Virus record (IMG/VR): IMGVR_UViG_3300031963_000297
Span: 1-43,730 of that record
Length of the DNA stretch: 43,730 bases
Source: a virus
Reading direction: 5' to 3' (one strand)
Positions within the stretch are counted from its first letter, which is position 1, and each line of letters starts with the position of its first letter. Made by a program: the position numbers and the translations under genes. This document shows, in pieces, positions 32,725 to 39,815 of the stretch. The notes under the pieces were generated by a model, which did no database searches, was not told where the DNA came from, and was given only the letters and a program-made list of their open reading frames with translations.

Positions 32725-32937
32725 ATGGCCCAGTTAAAATACATAGACCCAGAAGGCGACGGCGTTGCTTATCCTACGCCTTATCCAGCTGGCCTAGACA
32801 AAACTGTCTACAACGGCAGCAAGCCATGTCCAGACTGTGGAGTGTATTTAAACCCAGTTCAGGCATTAAATTCCGACCTCTGCCAGAGTTGTTCACGACG
32901 TAAGGCAGCAAACCAAATCGCCAACAGGATGGCGTAA
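32725..32937 (+). CDS. Zinc-ribbon small protein, apparently leaderless
   Basis: 70 aa. Four cysteines in CPDCGVYL and LCQSCSRRK form a C-x2-C...C-x2-C ribbon. TAAAAT lies six bases before the ATG and there is no SD, as for the RHH gene. Nucleic-acid binding is likely. Confidence 0.6.
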   Translation: MAQLKYIDPEGDGVAYPTPYPAGLDKTVYNGSKPCPDCGVYLNPVQALNSDLCQSCSRRKAANQIANRMA

Positions 32938-32947
32938 GGAGAAAATC

Positions 32948-33154
32948 ATGGCAGTAAACCAGTCACGTTCAGAGAACCAGGGCCTACTAGAAGGCGCAAC
33001 TGACGGCAAGTACCGCAAGGCACGCCCTAACACCCAGGTACAGCCTGGCGCAGGCGACCAGACCGTAAAGGCAAACCGTGCGGGTCTACACCCATACATG
33101 AACTACGGTTTTGTAAACAGCGAAGACCCAAACAAGGTAAACCCAGGCAAGTAA
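32948..33154 (+). CDS. Small basic hypothetical protein
   Basis: 68 aa, polar and Asn/Gly-rich (RSENQGLLEGATDGKYRKAR, then NTQVQPGAGDQTVKANRAGL). RBS AAGGAGAA is strong. The MNYGFVNSEDPNKVNPGK end suggests a disordered peptide. Unknown. Confidence 0.55.
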   Translation: MAVNQSRSENQGLLEGATDGKYRKARPNTQVQPGAGDQTVKANRAGLHPYMNYGFVNSEDPNKVNPGK

Positions 33155-33156
33155 TT

Positions 33157-33519
33157 GTGGAACCCAAGGAGCCCCAGCTAAACACCGATAGTGCGTCAGC
33201 ACGACGGTCAGCTGACTCCATCGGGTTTGATTTTGCTAAACCAAGACGAGTAACTTTAGACGAATTAAGCCCCGACCCTGCTACAGGCAGGTATACGGCA
33301 ACGAAGCCGGGTAACGTAAAAGAAGTCGATACTAAGGCTGAAATTGCTGAAATTAGAGCAGATAAAGCAAAAGACGCTGAGAAGTCTGCGGCGGCTAAAC
33401 AATTCATCCAAGATAACGCGACTCAAATAGCAGCAATGCAAGCCCCACCTAAACCAAAGAAAAAAATGAGTTTCTATATGGCAAAAAAAATTGCCGCACA
33501 AAGAGCAGCTCAGAAGTAA
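33157..33519 (+). CDS. Charged helical hypothetical protein
   Basis: 120 aa. Acidic/basic helix (TKAEIAEIRADKAKDAEKSA) followed by a basic end PKPKKKMSFYMAKKIAAQRA. GTG 33157 follows the previous stop closely. It may be a coiled-coil scaffold or virion protein; unknown. Confidence 0.5.
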   Translation: MEPKEPQLNTDSASARRSADSIGFDFAKPRRVTLDELSPDPATGRYTATKPGNVKEVDTKAEIAEIRADKAKDAEKSAAAKQFIQDNATQIAAMQAPPKPKKKMSFYMAKKIAAQRAAQK

Positions 33520-33563
33520 TAAACTTAATAAGCATCGCGCAAACATAACCAAGGAAAGTAATC

Positions 33564-34265
33564 ATGGCAGTTAGAAAAACTTCAGCGACTAGGCGAGGAA
33601 CCCCTAGCGAGTACGAGCGCCACCTAATTGCCAAGGGTAACAAGAAAAAGCAAAATACTCTAGTTGCGTCCGAGGACCTCATTGAGAACGTGGACCCAAG
33701 CCGCCGTGGTCAGAGCCAGGAGGACATTGAGTCATCGGCTAGGGCAGACTTTAGGGCTATGATGGCAAAAGAAGGCGACCCATTTGCGTCTAGAACACGA
33801 CGAGTAGACTGGACACCTTACAAGCCACAGGCTAGAGACATTGAAAAAGGCGTCGTCGAAGACCCTAAAGTATTTAAAGGCGATGACGCCCCACTACCTA
33901 GAGCCACATCACGACAGCTATCTGAAGCCGCAGCCGCCCAGAGGCGCCTAGATGTAGTCAAAAAGACTAGAGAAGGCGGCGGAAGAATTACAAAGAACAC
34001 TACGTCTCAGGAAGAGAAAGACCGCTCAACTATTGGCGTTATATCCCAATACGGCGGCGGAAGTGGCCTAGACAGCCAGCGTTGTGCTACCCCGGGTTGT
34101 AACAACAACACCTCAGAGATTACTTGCACAGACTGCACTGCTAAGGGAGACCCAGCGGGTAAGAATTACCGCGACGCCCCAGGTGAGCGTGCCGTTCAAA
34201 GAACCGCTGCAAAAGCCTCAAGAAATGCCGAGTTGCAGGAAGGATTAAGACAAGGCGCAGCCTAG
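33564..34265 (+). CDS. Basic protein with C-terminal zinc knuckle
   Basis: 233 aa. Highly charged N-terminal two-thirds; residues ~175-195 hold CATPGCNNNTSEITCTDC, a four-Cys zinc finger. RBS AAGGAAAG precedes ATG 33564. A nucleic-acid-binding role is suggested by the finger and charge. Confidence 0.6.
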   Translation: MAVRKTSATRRGTPSEYERHLIAKGNKKKQNTLVASEDLIENVDPSRRGQSQEDIESSARADFRAMMAKEGDPFASRTRRVDWTPYKPQARDIEKGVVEDPKVFKGDDAPLPRATSRQLSEAAAAQRRLDVVKKTREGGGRITKNTTSQEEKDRSTIGVISQYGGGSGLDSQRCATPGCNNNTSEITCTDCTAKGDPAGKNYRDAPGERAVQRTAAKASRNAELQEGLRQGAA

Positions 34266-34292
34266 TTTTAATTTTTATTATTTGTAGTTATG

Positions 34293-34301
34293 TGATAGGC
34301 T
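34293..34301 (+). promoter_or_regulatory. Extended -10 motif TGATAGGCT
   Basis: TG-A-TAGGCT in the 62-nt gap, 26 nt before ATG 34328. Upstream sequence is AT-rich. Same TAGGCT hexamer as at 17508 and 38694-38689. Confidence 0.45.
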
Positions 34302-34327
34302 GACGGTCTATCTGTTAGGAGCACAAT

Positions 34328-34840
34328 ATGAACAATCCACTTGCTGAACAAGAACCCCATTTTCGCCTATTAGTCTGCCGTACCTGCTCGACTATTGAGG
34401 AGCTGCCCGGTGCTGACGAAGACCCTGGCGACGTCCTTCTAACTATTGCGGCCGAGCGTCACAGCGACACCCACTATGGCGTGCTGTGGAACGTTCCAAA
34501 GGGTATCTGGATGGCTCCAGAGATGAAGAAGGCCGTAATCGAGCAAATCCACGACAGAGTAGGCTCGGGACTTAACTCGTTTGGAACCAAGTTCTACGAG
34601 ACCAAGAGCCAGTTTGCTGAAGACGCTATGAACTGCTTCAGAGACCACCAGCGCCCTAAGGGTCAGTGCCCAGACTACAAGTCTGAGAAGAAGTGGCTGT
34701 CACCTAAGACTGAGAAAGAGCGTAGAGACGCTGGCCTGCCTACTATCGGCAGCGGCCCAAAGGTTTACCTTTGCGACTTCTGCCCTGTAAAGATGTTTAA
34801 CCAAAAGAAGGCCTACGAGGCTGGCGGGCTGTATAACTAA
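34328..34840 (+). CDS. Conserved actinophage-type zinc protein
   Basis: 170 aa. CRTCSTIEELPG near the N-terminus and YLCDFCPVK near the end give two CxxC pairs that may form one zinc site. The middle is helical (EMKKAVIEQIHDRVGSGLNS). It resembles conserved proteins next to phage packaging genes in actinophages. AGGAG RBS. Function unknown. Confidence 0.6.
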   Translation: MNNPLAEQEPHFRLLVCRTCSTIEELPGADEDPGDVLLTIAAERHSDTHYGVLWNVPKGIWMAPEMKKAVIEQIHDRVGSGLNSFGTKFYETKSQFAEDAMNCFRDHQRPKGQCPDYKSEKKWLSPKTEKERRDAGLPTIGSGPKVYLCDFCPVKMFNQKKAYEAGGLYN

Positions 34841-35106
34841 TGTCTAACTACAAGGCTGCCTTTCTAATGGTTCAAGAGCAGGACGGGTCTTGGACAGCGG
34901 TTAGCGATATCACTCAGCCGTTTGAGACTGAGCGGCTGGCTAGCGTCCTAGACATCAAGCACGCCTGCCAGCAGGTCCTAGATGTCGTTACAGCGCAGGA
35001 GATTGCTGACTTGATTCTACGAGAAATAAAGCAAGGTTATGTCGAGGATAGCCAGCGGATTAGTGCCAGTATGAGAGATGCTATTAATAGGCGAAAAGCC
35101 AAATAA
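34840..35106 (+). CDS. Small hypothetical protein
   Basis: 88 aa. Short beta start (KAAFLMVQEQDGSWTAVSDI), then helices (LDIKHACQQVLDVVTAQEIA). Overlaps the previous stop (TAATG). Unknown. Confidence 0.55.
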   Translation: MSNYKAAFLMVQEQDGSWTAVSDITQPFETERLASVLDIKHACQQVLDVVTAQEIADLILREIKQGYVEDSQRISASMRDAINRRKAK

Positions 35107-35126
35107 TAGCGTTAGGATGCCCACAA

Positions 35127-35330
35127 ATGTTTGTTGAAATGTCTTGCCAATGCGGTGCTATATTGCAGCTAGATGGTGTCAATGACACCTTTACCTTGTT
35201 AATGGCAAACCGCTTTGCTAATTCCCACACGGCTTGTGGATATGTTACACCAATTACAGACGACCCCGAGAAACCAGCACGACGTGAAGCGCCAAAACCA
35301 AAGGCGTTAAAAGAAGACGATGAGGATTAA
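35127..35330 (+). CDS. Small Cys-containing acidic-tailed protein
   Basis: 67 aa. SCQCGAILQLDGVND with a later CGYVTP gives a possible three-Cys metal site; the tail is Pro/Lys and then acidic (KEDDED). AGGA at 35114-35117 may be the SD. Unknown. Confidence 0.5.
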   Translation: MFVEMSCQCGAILQLDGVNDTFTLLMANRFANSHTACGYVTPITDDPEKPARREAPKPKALKEDDED

Positions 35331-36221
35331 TTGCTACAAGAAACAGAGACCTCCTATTTTAGTGAGCCGTCATCCACGCTAGACCCGCGGCTGTTCCGCA
35401 ACGGAAAACTAGATAGTTCAATTCGTTCTGCTATTTTGCAGTTGCTATTAAACCATTTAAACGCTAACTACACTGGCGCTGATGGTTGGATGACTGCCTG
35501 GCTAACCGGCTCCGGAGTCTCGTATCAGTGGGCCGCTAACAGAGAGCCGGGAGACTTGGACTGCCAAGTCGCTATTGATTTCACCCGCTTTCGCGCCTCA
35601 AATAATAAGTTCCGAGGCTTTAGTGACAAAGAGATTGCCGATGAGATTAACGAGGGTTTTAGACAAGACCTGCACCCTATTAGCGAGTTGTTCCTAGACA
35701 CCTTTGAACTAACCTTCTTTGCCATACTTAACGCAAATATTATCGAGAGCAAGCCATACGCTGCCTACGCACTGTTAGATGACGAGTGGGTAGTAGCCCC
35801 ATCACTACAGGGGCAACAGGCAATCCCAGAGTTTGACGCTTTTTCTAATAAAGACAGAGAAGCGGCAATTAATATTATGACTAAGTTCATAGCCGCTAGA
35901 AATAAATATGACCAAGCAACCAACGATGCTGTAAAGGCTAATGCTCGCTCAGAAATGCGTATTGCTTCGTCGCAGGCCATCACGCTGTATGAAGACATAC
36001 ACGGCAACAGGGCTAATGCTTTCGGCCCAAATGGCAAGGGATATTCAGACTTTGCCAATTACCGCTGGCAATCAGGTAAAAAACTAGGCGTAGTCAATGC
36101 GCTTCGGGCTATAAAAAAAGAGATGGAAGCCCGTGACGCAGAAGCACAGCGCTCCACATACGGAGTGGACTTACCAGATGCCGCTACGCTGATTAGGCGA
36201 GCAGCAACCTACAACCAGTAG
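35331..36221 (+). CDS. Nucleotidyltransferase-like protein
   Basis: 296 aa. TGSGVSYQW (G60-S61) followed by GDLDCQVAIDF (D75, D77) is the GS...DxD core of Pol-beta-type nucleotidyltransferases. Downstream helices form the rest of the domain. TTG 35331 has GAGG upstream. Such proteins are often found before the packaging genes of actinophages. Substrate unknown. Confidence 0.7.
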   Translation: MLQETETSYFSEPSSTLDPRLFRNGKLDSSIRSAILQLLLNHLNANYTGADGWMTAWLTGSGVSYQWAANREPGDLDCQVAIDFTRFRASNNKFRGFSDKEIADEINEGFRQDLHPISELFLDTFELTFFAILNANIIESKPYAAYALLDDEWVVAPSLQGQQAIPEFDAFSNKDREAAINIMTKFIAARNKYDQATNDAVKANARSEMRIASSQAITLYEDIHGNRANAFGPNGKGYSDFANYRWQSGKKLGVVNALRAIKKEMEARDAEAQRSTYGVDLPDAATLIRRAATYNQ

Positions 36222-36237
36222 AAAGAAATAAATAGTC

Positions 36238-36693
36238 GTGGCAATAGTTGTATTTTTAGACGGGGTAATGCGTTCAGAGACCAAAGTCCCAATCTTTGAG
36301 GGCATCTCGCTTTACAAATCCCTTGATGTAAACGGTATCGTATCTATAGCGTGCGATGACGCAGAAGAAGCCGCTCGCTGGTGTAAAGAACACAAATTAG
36401 TATCGGTAGACAACTTTATATCTAACGCTACTGTAGGTGAGTATGAGGACAAGGATATCCTCAAGGTGCAGCACCAGCAGGCCCAGGGGCCAGTGCATCT
36501 GGTTATCACAGCCGACGTGGACTTGGCTAAACAATTATTAGAAAAGGGCGTTAAAACCCTATTATTCCTACACCCAATATACCTAAGTGCTAAGTTCCGC
36601 CCAGATGGTCGGGATGGCAAGAAGAAGTGGGATGAGCTCGTAGGTGAGTTAGACCGACAGGTAGACCTACTAATGGGAGATAAAAGGGTTTGA
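36238..36693 (+). CDS. HAD-like protein
   Basis: 151 aa. VVFLDGVMRSE at the N-terminus resembles a reduced HAD motif I (only one Asp), then VHLVITADVDLAKQLLEKGV and LLFLHPIYLSAKFRPDG. The second catalytic Asp is missing, so activity is uncertain. It lies between the nucleotidyltransferase and the terminase-associated protein. GTG 36238 start. Confidence 0.55.
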   Translation: MAIVVFLDGVMRSETKVPIFEGISLYKSLDVNGIVSIACDDAEEAARWCKEHKLVSVDNFISNATVGEYEDKDILKVQHQQAQGPVHLVITADVDLAKQLLEKGVKTLLFLHPIYLSAKFRPDGRDGKKKWDELVGELDRQVDLLMGDKRV

Positions 36694-38141
36694 AAATAAT
36701 ATATTTAGGTGCTGAGATACCTAGCAACCGACAGATACTCGAGAAGGCGGCCGCATCCGCGGTGGGCGTAAGCGTCTGGGGATTAATTAAACGCGGCTTG
36801 CCAAAGACAAAACAGTATTTATTAAGCAACTATTTTGCTGAAAACACCGATATTTATGTCTATCCTGGAATCCCTGCCACCGCTACGCTGACCGAATCAG
36901 AGCTGGTTGAGTTCAGCGCTGACTATGAAACTTTTATTGCGGAGAACCTAGATAGGATTACCCTATTTACAGAGGTGTCGCACCCACTTTTGCCCGAGGG
37001 CTTCAAAGAAGAGCAGCGGCAGTCGTGCTGGGCAGAAGTCCAGGAGGAGAAGCTGGCGGTTGTATATGACGGCGGAGACCTAGAAAGCCTAGCAACTAGG
37101 TATTTAAATGTCCTAATTCCTGCCTCAGAATACGAAACAGACCCTAGTATGGCAGCAAAGATGAGACTGTATTCTGAGCGCCACGGGACACAGTTTCACA
37201 CAGTAGGTATGGCAAAGCCCGATTTAATGCGTAATTCGCCATTTAAAACCGCTGGCACGCTGGCTTGGCTGTCGCCTATGATGAGGGGCGAGACTATTGT
37301 GTGGCACGCCAACACCTTGACTCGCTACCCGAAGCGTATGAAAGAACAAGCCCGCAGTAGATACAAGGCTGTATACGAACAGGCTGGCTTAGACTTTGAT
37401 AAAATATTAGCCGATGACGCTGTAGAGGTATCTAGGTTAGCAATTTGGTCGTATCAACAGTTAGAGGCTTGGAATAATAAAATGGAGTTAGTTACTAATA
37501 GTGATGATTCACTACCCCCACAAAAAGCGGAAACACCTACTAATGATGTTACTAAGAGGGGGTCTGGTATGCGGAAACTTAATCCACGAAACCCAGACGA
37601 AATTACCACTTTGCCCGTCTTAAATATAGATTTTAATAGGGTAATAGAGACCGATGACAAGGGCGTTGATGTCCTTAAAGAAGTGCCGGTCACGCGTTCT
37701 AATGGCACGAGCCTGCGTCAATGTAACACCTGTTTTGTCAAGGACACTTGCCCTGCTGCCAAGCCTGATAGCGTGTGCGCTTTTAACCTACCTGTGGAGT
37801 TAAAGACTAAGGAACAACTTAAGGCTCTAATCAACGCTTTCCTTGAAATACAAGGGCAGCGAGTGGCATTCGCCAAGTTTACAGAGGACTTAAATGGTGG
37901 TTATCCTGACCCGAATGTGGGTCAAGAAATCGACAGGTTCTTTAAAATGCTGGAACAAATTAACAAGTTAGACCAGTCAAAAGAGACCATTAGAATCACC
38001 GCTGAACGCTCTGGGAGTTCAGGAGTTCTCTCTGCTCTCTTTGGAGATAGGGCGCAAGTTCTTAACGAATTGCCCAATGGTGGGCTAAACGAACAGCAGA
38101 CAAATAGCATTATTGAGCAGATTAATCCAGAGCAGAGTTAG
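36690..38141 (+). CDS. Probable terminase-associated / small terminase-like protein
   Basis: 483 aa. The C-terminal third has a Cys cluster (CNTCFVKDTCPAAKPDSVC) followed by LIEIQ-type helices (KALINAFLEIQGQRVAF) and GGYPDPNVGQEIDRFFKML. This arrangement is seen in proteins just before or acting as small terminase subunits in several phages. The N-terminal ~270 aa carry a WLSPMMRGETIVWHANTLT region of unknown role. TTG 36690 overlaps the previous stop. The large terminase is not in the window, so the assignment stays moderate. Confidence 0.5.
   Translation: MKIIYLGAEIPSNRQILEKAAASAVGVSVWGLIKRGLPKTKQYLLSNYFAENTDIYVYPGIPATATLTESELVEFSADYETFIAENLDRITLFTEVSHPLLPEGFKEEQRQSCWAEVQEEKLAVVYDGGDLESLATRYLNVLIPASEYETDPSMAAKMRLYSERHGTQFHTVGMAKPDLMRNSPFKTAGTLAWLSPMMRGETIVWHANTLTRYPKRMKEQARSRYKAVYEQAGLDFDKILADDAVEVSRLAIWSYQQLEAWNNKMELVTNSDDSLPPQKAETPTNDVTKRGSGMRKLNPRNPDEITTLPVLNIDFNRVIETDDKGVDVLKEVPVTRSNGTSLRQCNTCFVKDTCPAAKPDSVCAFNLPVELKTKEQLKALINAFLEIQGQRVAFAKFTEDLNGGYPDPNVGQEIDRFFKMLEQINKLDQSKETIRITAERSGSSGVLSALFGDRAQVLNELPNGGLNEQQTNSIIEQINPEQS
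37485..37501. repeat. 17-bp exact direct repeat, copy 1
   Basis: GAGTTAGTTACTAATAG. A second exact copy is at 38135-38151, across the stop codon of the same gene. It contains the odd palindrome TTAGT-T-ACTAA. Confidence 0.7.
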
Positions 38142-38151
38142 TTACTAATAG
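38135..38151. repeat. 17-bp exact direct repeat, copy 2
   Basis: GAGTTAGTTACTAATAG, identical to 37485-37501 and spanning the TAG stop at 38139-38141. The pair could recombine to delete 650 bp. Confidence 0.7.
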
Positions 38152-38155
38152 CGCT

Positions 38156-38188
38156 CTTTTTTGAGTGAAATGGCTCTCTCTCAAAAAG
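38156..38188. terminator. Bidirectional terminator followed by a CT run
   Basis: CTTTTTTGAG (38156-38165) is inverted as CTCAAAAAG (38180-38188), between convergent genes. It is followed by a CT dinucleotide run (38191-38206). The stem is AT-rich and only moderately strong. Confidence 0.5.
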
Positions 38189-38190
38189 TT

Positions 38191-38206
38191 CTCTCTCTCT
38201 CTCTCT
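38191..38206. repeat. CT microsatellite
   Basis: Eight CT units between the terminator and the end of the leftward glycosylase gene; non-coding, prone to length change. Confidence 0.7.
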
Positions 38207-38219
38207 TTTCCTTCCGGCA

Positions 38220-38642
38220 CTAATGCGTAGGCCAGTAGTATTCCAGATTGTCTGGCACTCCACTAAATAATTGCCCATAGAAAATAGGGTCTTTGCGAAT
38301 TAAGTTGCTCTGGTGCGAGATATGTAGCGCCTGCTCTCCCCACCAGCTCGGCAGTTCTCTCGTCTGGTTCTCTAAGTTCTCCTGTATCTCTCGCAGGCGA
38401 GGCAGGGTTGTATCTCTGTATCCTCTCGCTATCCACTCCTCGCACATCGCTATGCCGTAGTCGGCTAGGACTATCTCACTCCCTCGCCACATCTTGACCG
38501 CAGGGTGGTTCTGCCAGCCGTGGCTTATGCCTGTGAGGGTGTTGAGTATCTGTAATGTTTCTATCCGCTGCTTACCAAGCCTGCGATAGTCCAGCACTTG
38601 TGCTGTTTTTGCTAGGTTGGGATAGGGCAAGAAAGTCTGAAT
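38220..38642 (-). CDS. Pyrimidine-dimer DNA glycosylase-like protein (MSMEG_6728/DenV-type)
   Basis: 140 aa if started at ATT 38642, or 136 aa at TTG 38630. VLDYRRLGKQRIETLQIL, then HPAVKMWRGSEIVLADYG, CEEWIARGYRDTTL and SHQSNLIRKDPIFYG match the pyrimidine-dimer glycosylase family (Pyr_excise), whose T4 member DenV removes UV photodimers. Family members usually start MxTFLPYP; here the frame reads IQTFLPYPN with AGAGAGG eight bases before ATT, which favours the rare ATT start. It repairs UV damage and is transcribed from a promoter carrying NrdR-box-like sites. Confidence 0.8.
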   Translation of the reverse strand: MQTFLPYPNLAKTAQVLDYRRLGKQRIETLQILNTLTGISHGWQNHPAVKMWRGSEIVLADYGIAMCEEWIARGYRDTTLPRLREIQENLENQTRELPSWWGEQALHISHQSNLIRKDPIFYGQLFSGVPDNLEYYWPTH

Positions 38643-38664
38643 GATAAATGCCTCTCTGCTATGA

Positions 38665-38680
38665 CCACTACATCTTGTGG
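38665..38680 (-). promoter_or_regulatory. NrdR-box-like site A
   Basis: CCACTACATCTTGTGG fits the NrdR consensus acaCwAtATaTwGtgt closely. It lies just downstream of the predicted transcription start of the glycosylase gene and is 32 bp from site B, about three helical turns. Confidence 0.6.
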
Positions 38681-38688
38681 TTAGCCTT

Positions 38689-38716
38689 AGCCTATACCAC
38701 TACATCTAGTAGTCAA
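38689..38716 (-). promoter_or_regulatory. Promoter of the glycosylase gene
   Basis: On the minus strand TTGACT (38716-38711), 16-nt spacer, TAGGCT (38694-38689). The -10 matches the TAGGCT hexamers at 17508 and 34296. Predicted start ~38682, leader ~40 nt to ATT 38642. The spacer is filled by NrdR-box-like site B. Confidence 0.6.
38697..38712 (-). promoter_or_regulatory. NrdR-box-like site B
   Basis: CCACTACATCTAGTAG, the second copy. It shares ACCACTACATCT with site A and occupies the spacer of the promoter, so a bound repressor would block RNA polymerase. Confidence 0.6.
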
Positions 38717-38755
38717 ACCTCGGCGTGTCGCAACCCGCGTGAATGTCGGTGGGTG

Positions 38756-38769
38756 GTTCGCAGGTGGCT
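38756..38769 (+). repeat. 14-bp inverted repeat, left copy
   Basis: GTTCGCAGGTGGCT; its exact reverse complement AGCCACCTGCGAAC is at 43382-43395, so the leftward MoxR-vWA block lies between inverted copies. Confidence 0.7.
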
Positions 38770-39009
38770 CTGGGTTCTCTTGGCTAATACCTAATTCGGT
38801 ATTTAATAACTCCGCCTTCGGTAGTTTCATAGCGCTAGGCTATTCCTGCCGCAGCAAGCATTTAAATACCTAATTACCTATTAATGCTCTCAAAGTTTAG
38901 GTGTATGCTTACCCTGCCGCAGCAAGAAAAATCACGCGTGATGTTCCACGCCCTCGTTTCAGGTGGCTATTAGTTTTCTTGGCTAATACCTAATTACCTA
39001 TTTAAATCG
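38762..39009. repeat. Direct repeats with TCTTGGCTAATACCTAATT
   Basis: Two ~45-bp imperfect copies (38762-38806 and 38961-39005, offset 199) share the 19-mer TCTTGGCTAATACCTAATT. An 18-mer AATACCTAATTACCTATT occurs at 38865-38882 and 38985-39002 (offset 120). CCTGCCGCAGCAAG occurs at 38845-38858 and 38913-38926 (offset 68). Confidence 0.75.
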
Positions 39010-39077
39010 TTAGCACTCTTGCTCTACGAGTGCCAGCCGGTGCTTACGCTTTGATGTATGACAGGGTAGCAGGTAGC

Positions 39078-39105
39078 AAAAAAGGCGGTCATTTCTGACC
39101 GCCTT
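39078..39105 (-). terminator. Terminator of the leftward MoxR-vWA operon
   Basis: AAGGCGGTCA (39082-39091) pairs with TGACCGCCTT (39096-39105), loop TTTC. On the minus strand it is followed by a T-run, so it ends leftward transcription after the 39128-39328 gene. Confidence 0.85.
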
Positions 39106-39127
39106 AATGCTTTTTTGGTATTTAGTT

Positions 39128-39328
39128 CTAATTCATTTCCTCAACTACTGAGATAATCTCGTCAGAACCGCCGTTCGTTTTCTTGTAAAAGTCAGGCAGT
39201 TCCTCGGGGTCAATCATTCCCTCTTGGAGTTGCTCAATTAGTTCCTCAGCCTGCTCTTTGCTGTCGGCGCTAAAATAATACCAGCCGTATTCCTCGTTGC
39301 TAAATCCAACTCTAAACTGTTCGCTCAT
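39128..39328 (-). CDS. Small acidic protein
   Basis: 66 aa. Beta start (FRVGFSNEEYGWYYFSADS) and an acidic helix (KEQAEELIEQLQEGMIDPEE). Last gene of the operon, overlapping the upstream one by 4 nt. Unknown; net acidic. Confidence 0.6.
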   Translation of the reverse strand: MSEQFRVGFSNEEYGWYYFSADSKEQAEELIEQLQEGMIDPEELPDFYKKTNGGSDEIISVVEEMN

Positions 39329-39600
39329 TCTTTCACCCCCTCGTAGTTCTCGGTTATCCAGCCTGTCAAGGTTTCTGATAGAAACATAGCCTCGTCAGAG
39401 TTGTCGTAGCACTCTGCGACCTTTGCCATTAGTTCCTGCGAGGGCGTGATTGCCTCGTAGTCGTCAGCGTATTCGTCTAGGTCAGGGTAAAACTCCAAGT
39501 CCTCTGCCGTAAAGAACGAGCCAATAACAATCTCGTCAGGGTTCAGGTCTTTCAGTATCTTTATCCAATCTGATACTGTCTGCGGTTTGTAGTTATCCAT
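39325..39600 (-). CDS. Small acidic protein
   Basis: 91 aa, strongly acidic (FYPDLDEYADDYEAITPSQE). Mostly helical; no family recognised. It overlaps its downstream neighbour and abuts the upstream zinc-ribbon gene, so it belongs to the same operon. Confidence 0.6.
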   Translation of the reverse strand: MDNYKPQTVSDWIKILKDLNPDEIVIGSFFTAEDLEFYPDLDEYADDYEAITPSQELMAKVAECYDNSDEAMFLSETLTGWITENYEGVKE

Positions 39601-39813
39601 TTAGTTATCCTCGGTTTCCTCGTCAGAGTAGTCGGTCTGGTCATTTACCCAATCCGCTACGCTTTTGTATCGGTGTAGTGCTAGGTCAAGCATTGGTGAA
39701 TGTTCGCCACTATACAAAGTGAGCAAGCACCAATCGCAACACTCGCTAACAGGGGTGCTTGTGGTAGCACCACAGTCTTTACAGCAGTAATCCTCTGCTA
39801 GTTTCTTGCCCAT
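39601..39813 (-). CDS. Small zinc-ribbon protein with acidic tail
   Basis: 70 aa. YCCKDCGATT and ECCDWCLLTL give two CxxC pairs for a zinc ribbon; the C-terminus is acidic (SDEETEDN). It lies directly downstream of the metallopeptidase-vWA gene, so it is a candidate partner. Confidence 0.6.
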   Translation of the reverse strand: MGKKLAEDYCCKDCGATTSTPVSECCDWCLLTLYSGEHSPMLDLALHRYKSVADWVNDQTDYSDEETEDN

Positions 39814-39815
39814 TT

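Larger units (their letters stand above)
38643..39127. other. Repeat-rich non-coding region
   Basis: About 480 nt with no convincing gene. It holds the glycosylase promoter (38689-38716), two NrdR-like sites, several direct repeats, a 14-bp element that returns inverted at 43382-43395, and the terminator of the leftward operon at its right end. Regulatory or origin functions are possible. Confidence 0.6.

Noticed and set aside
38762-39009. CRISPR-like array
   Set aside because: Repeats have unequal spacing (199, 120, 68 bp) and differ in sequence; no regular repeat-spacer plan and no cas1 or cas2 genes.
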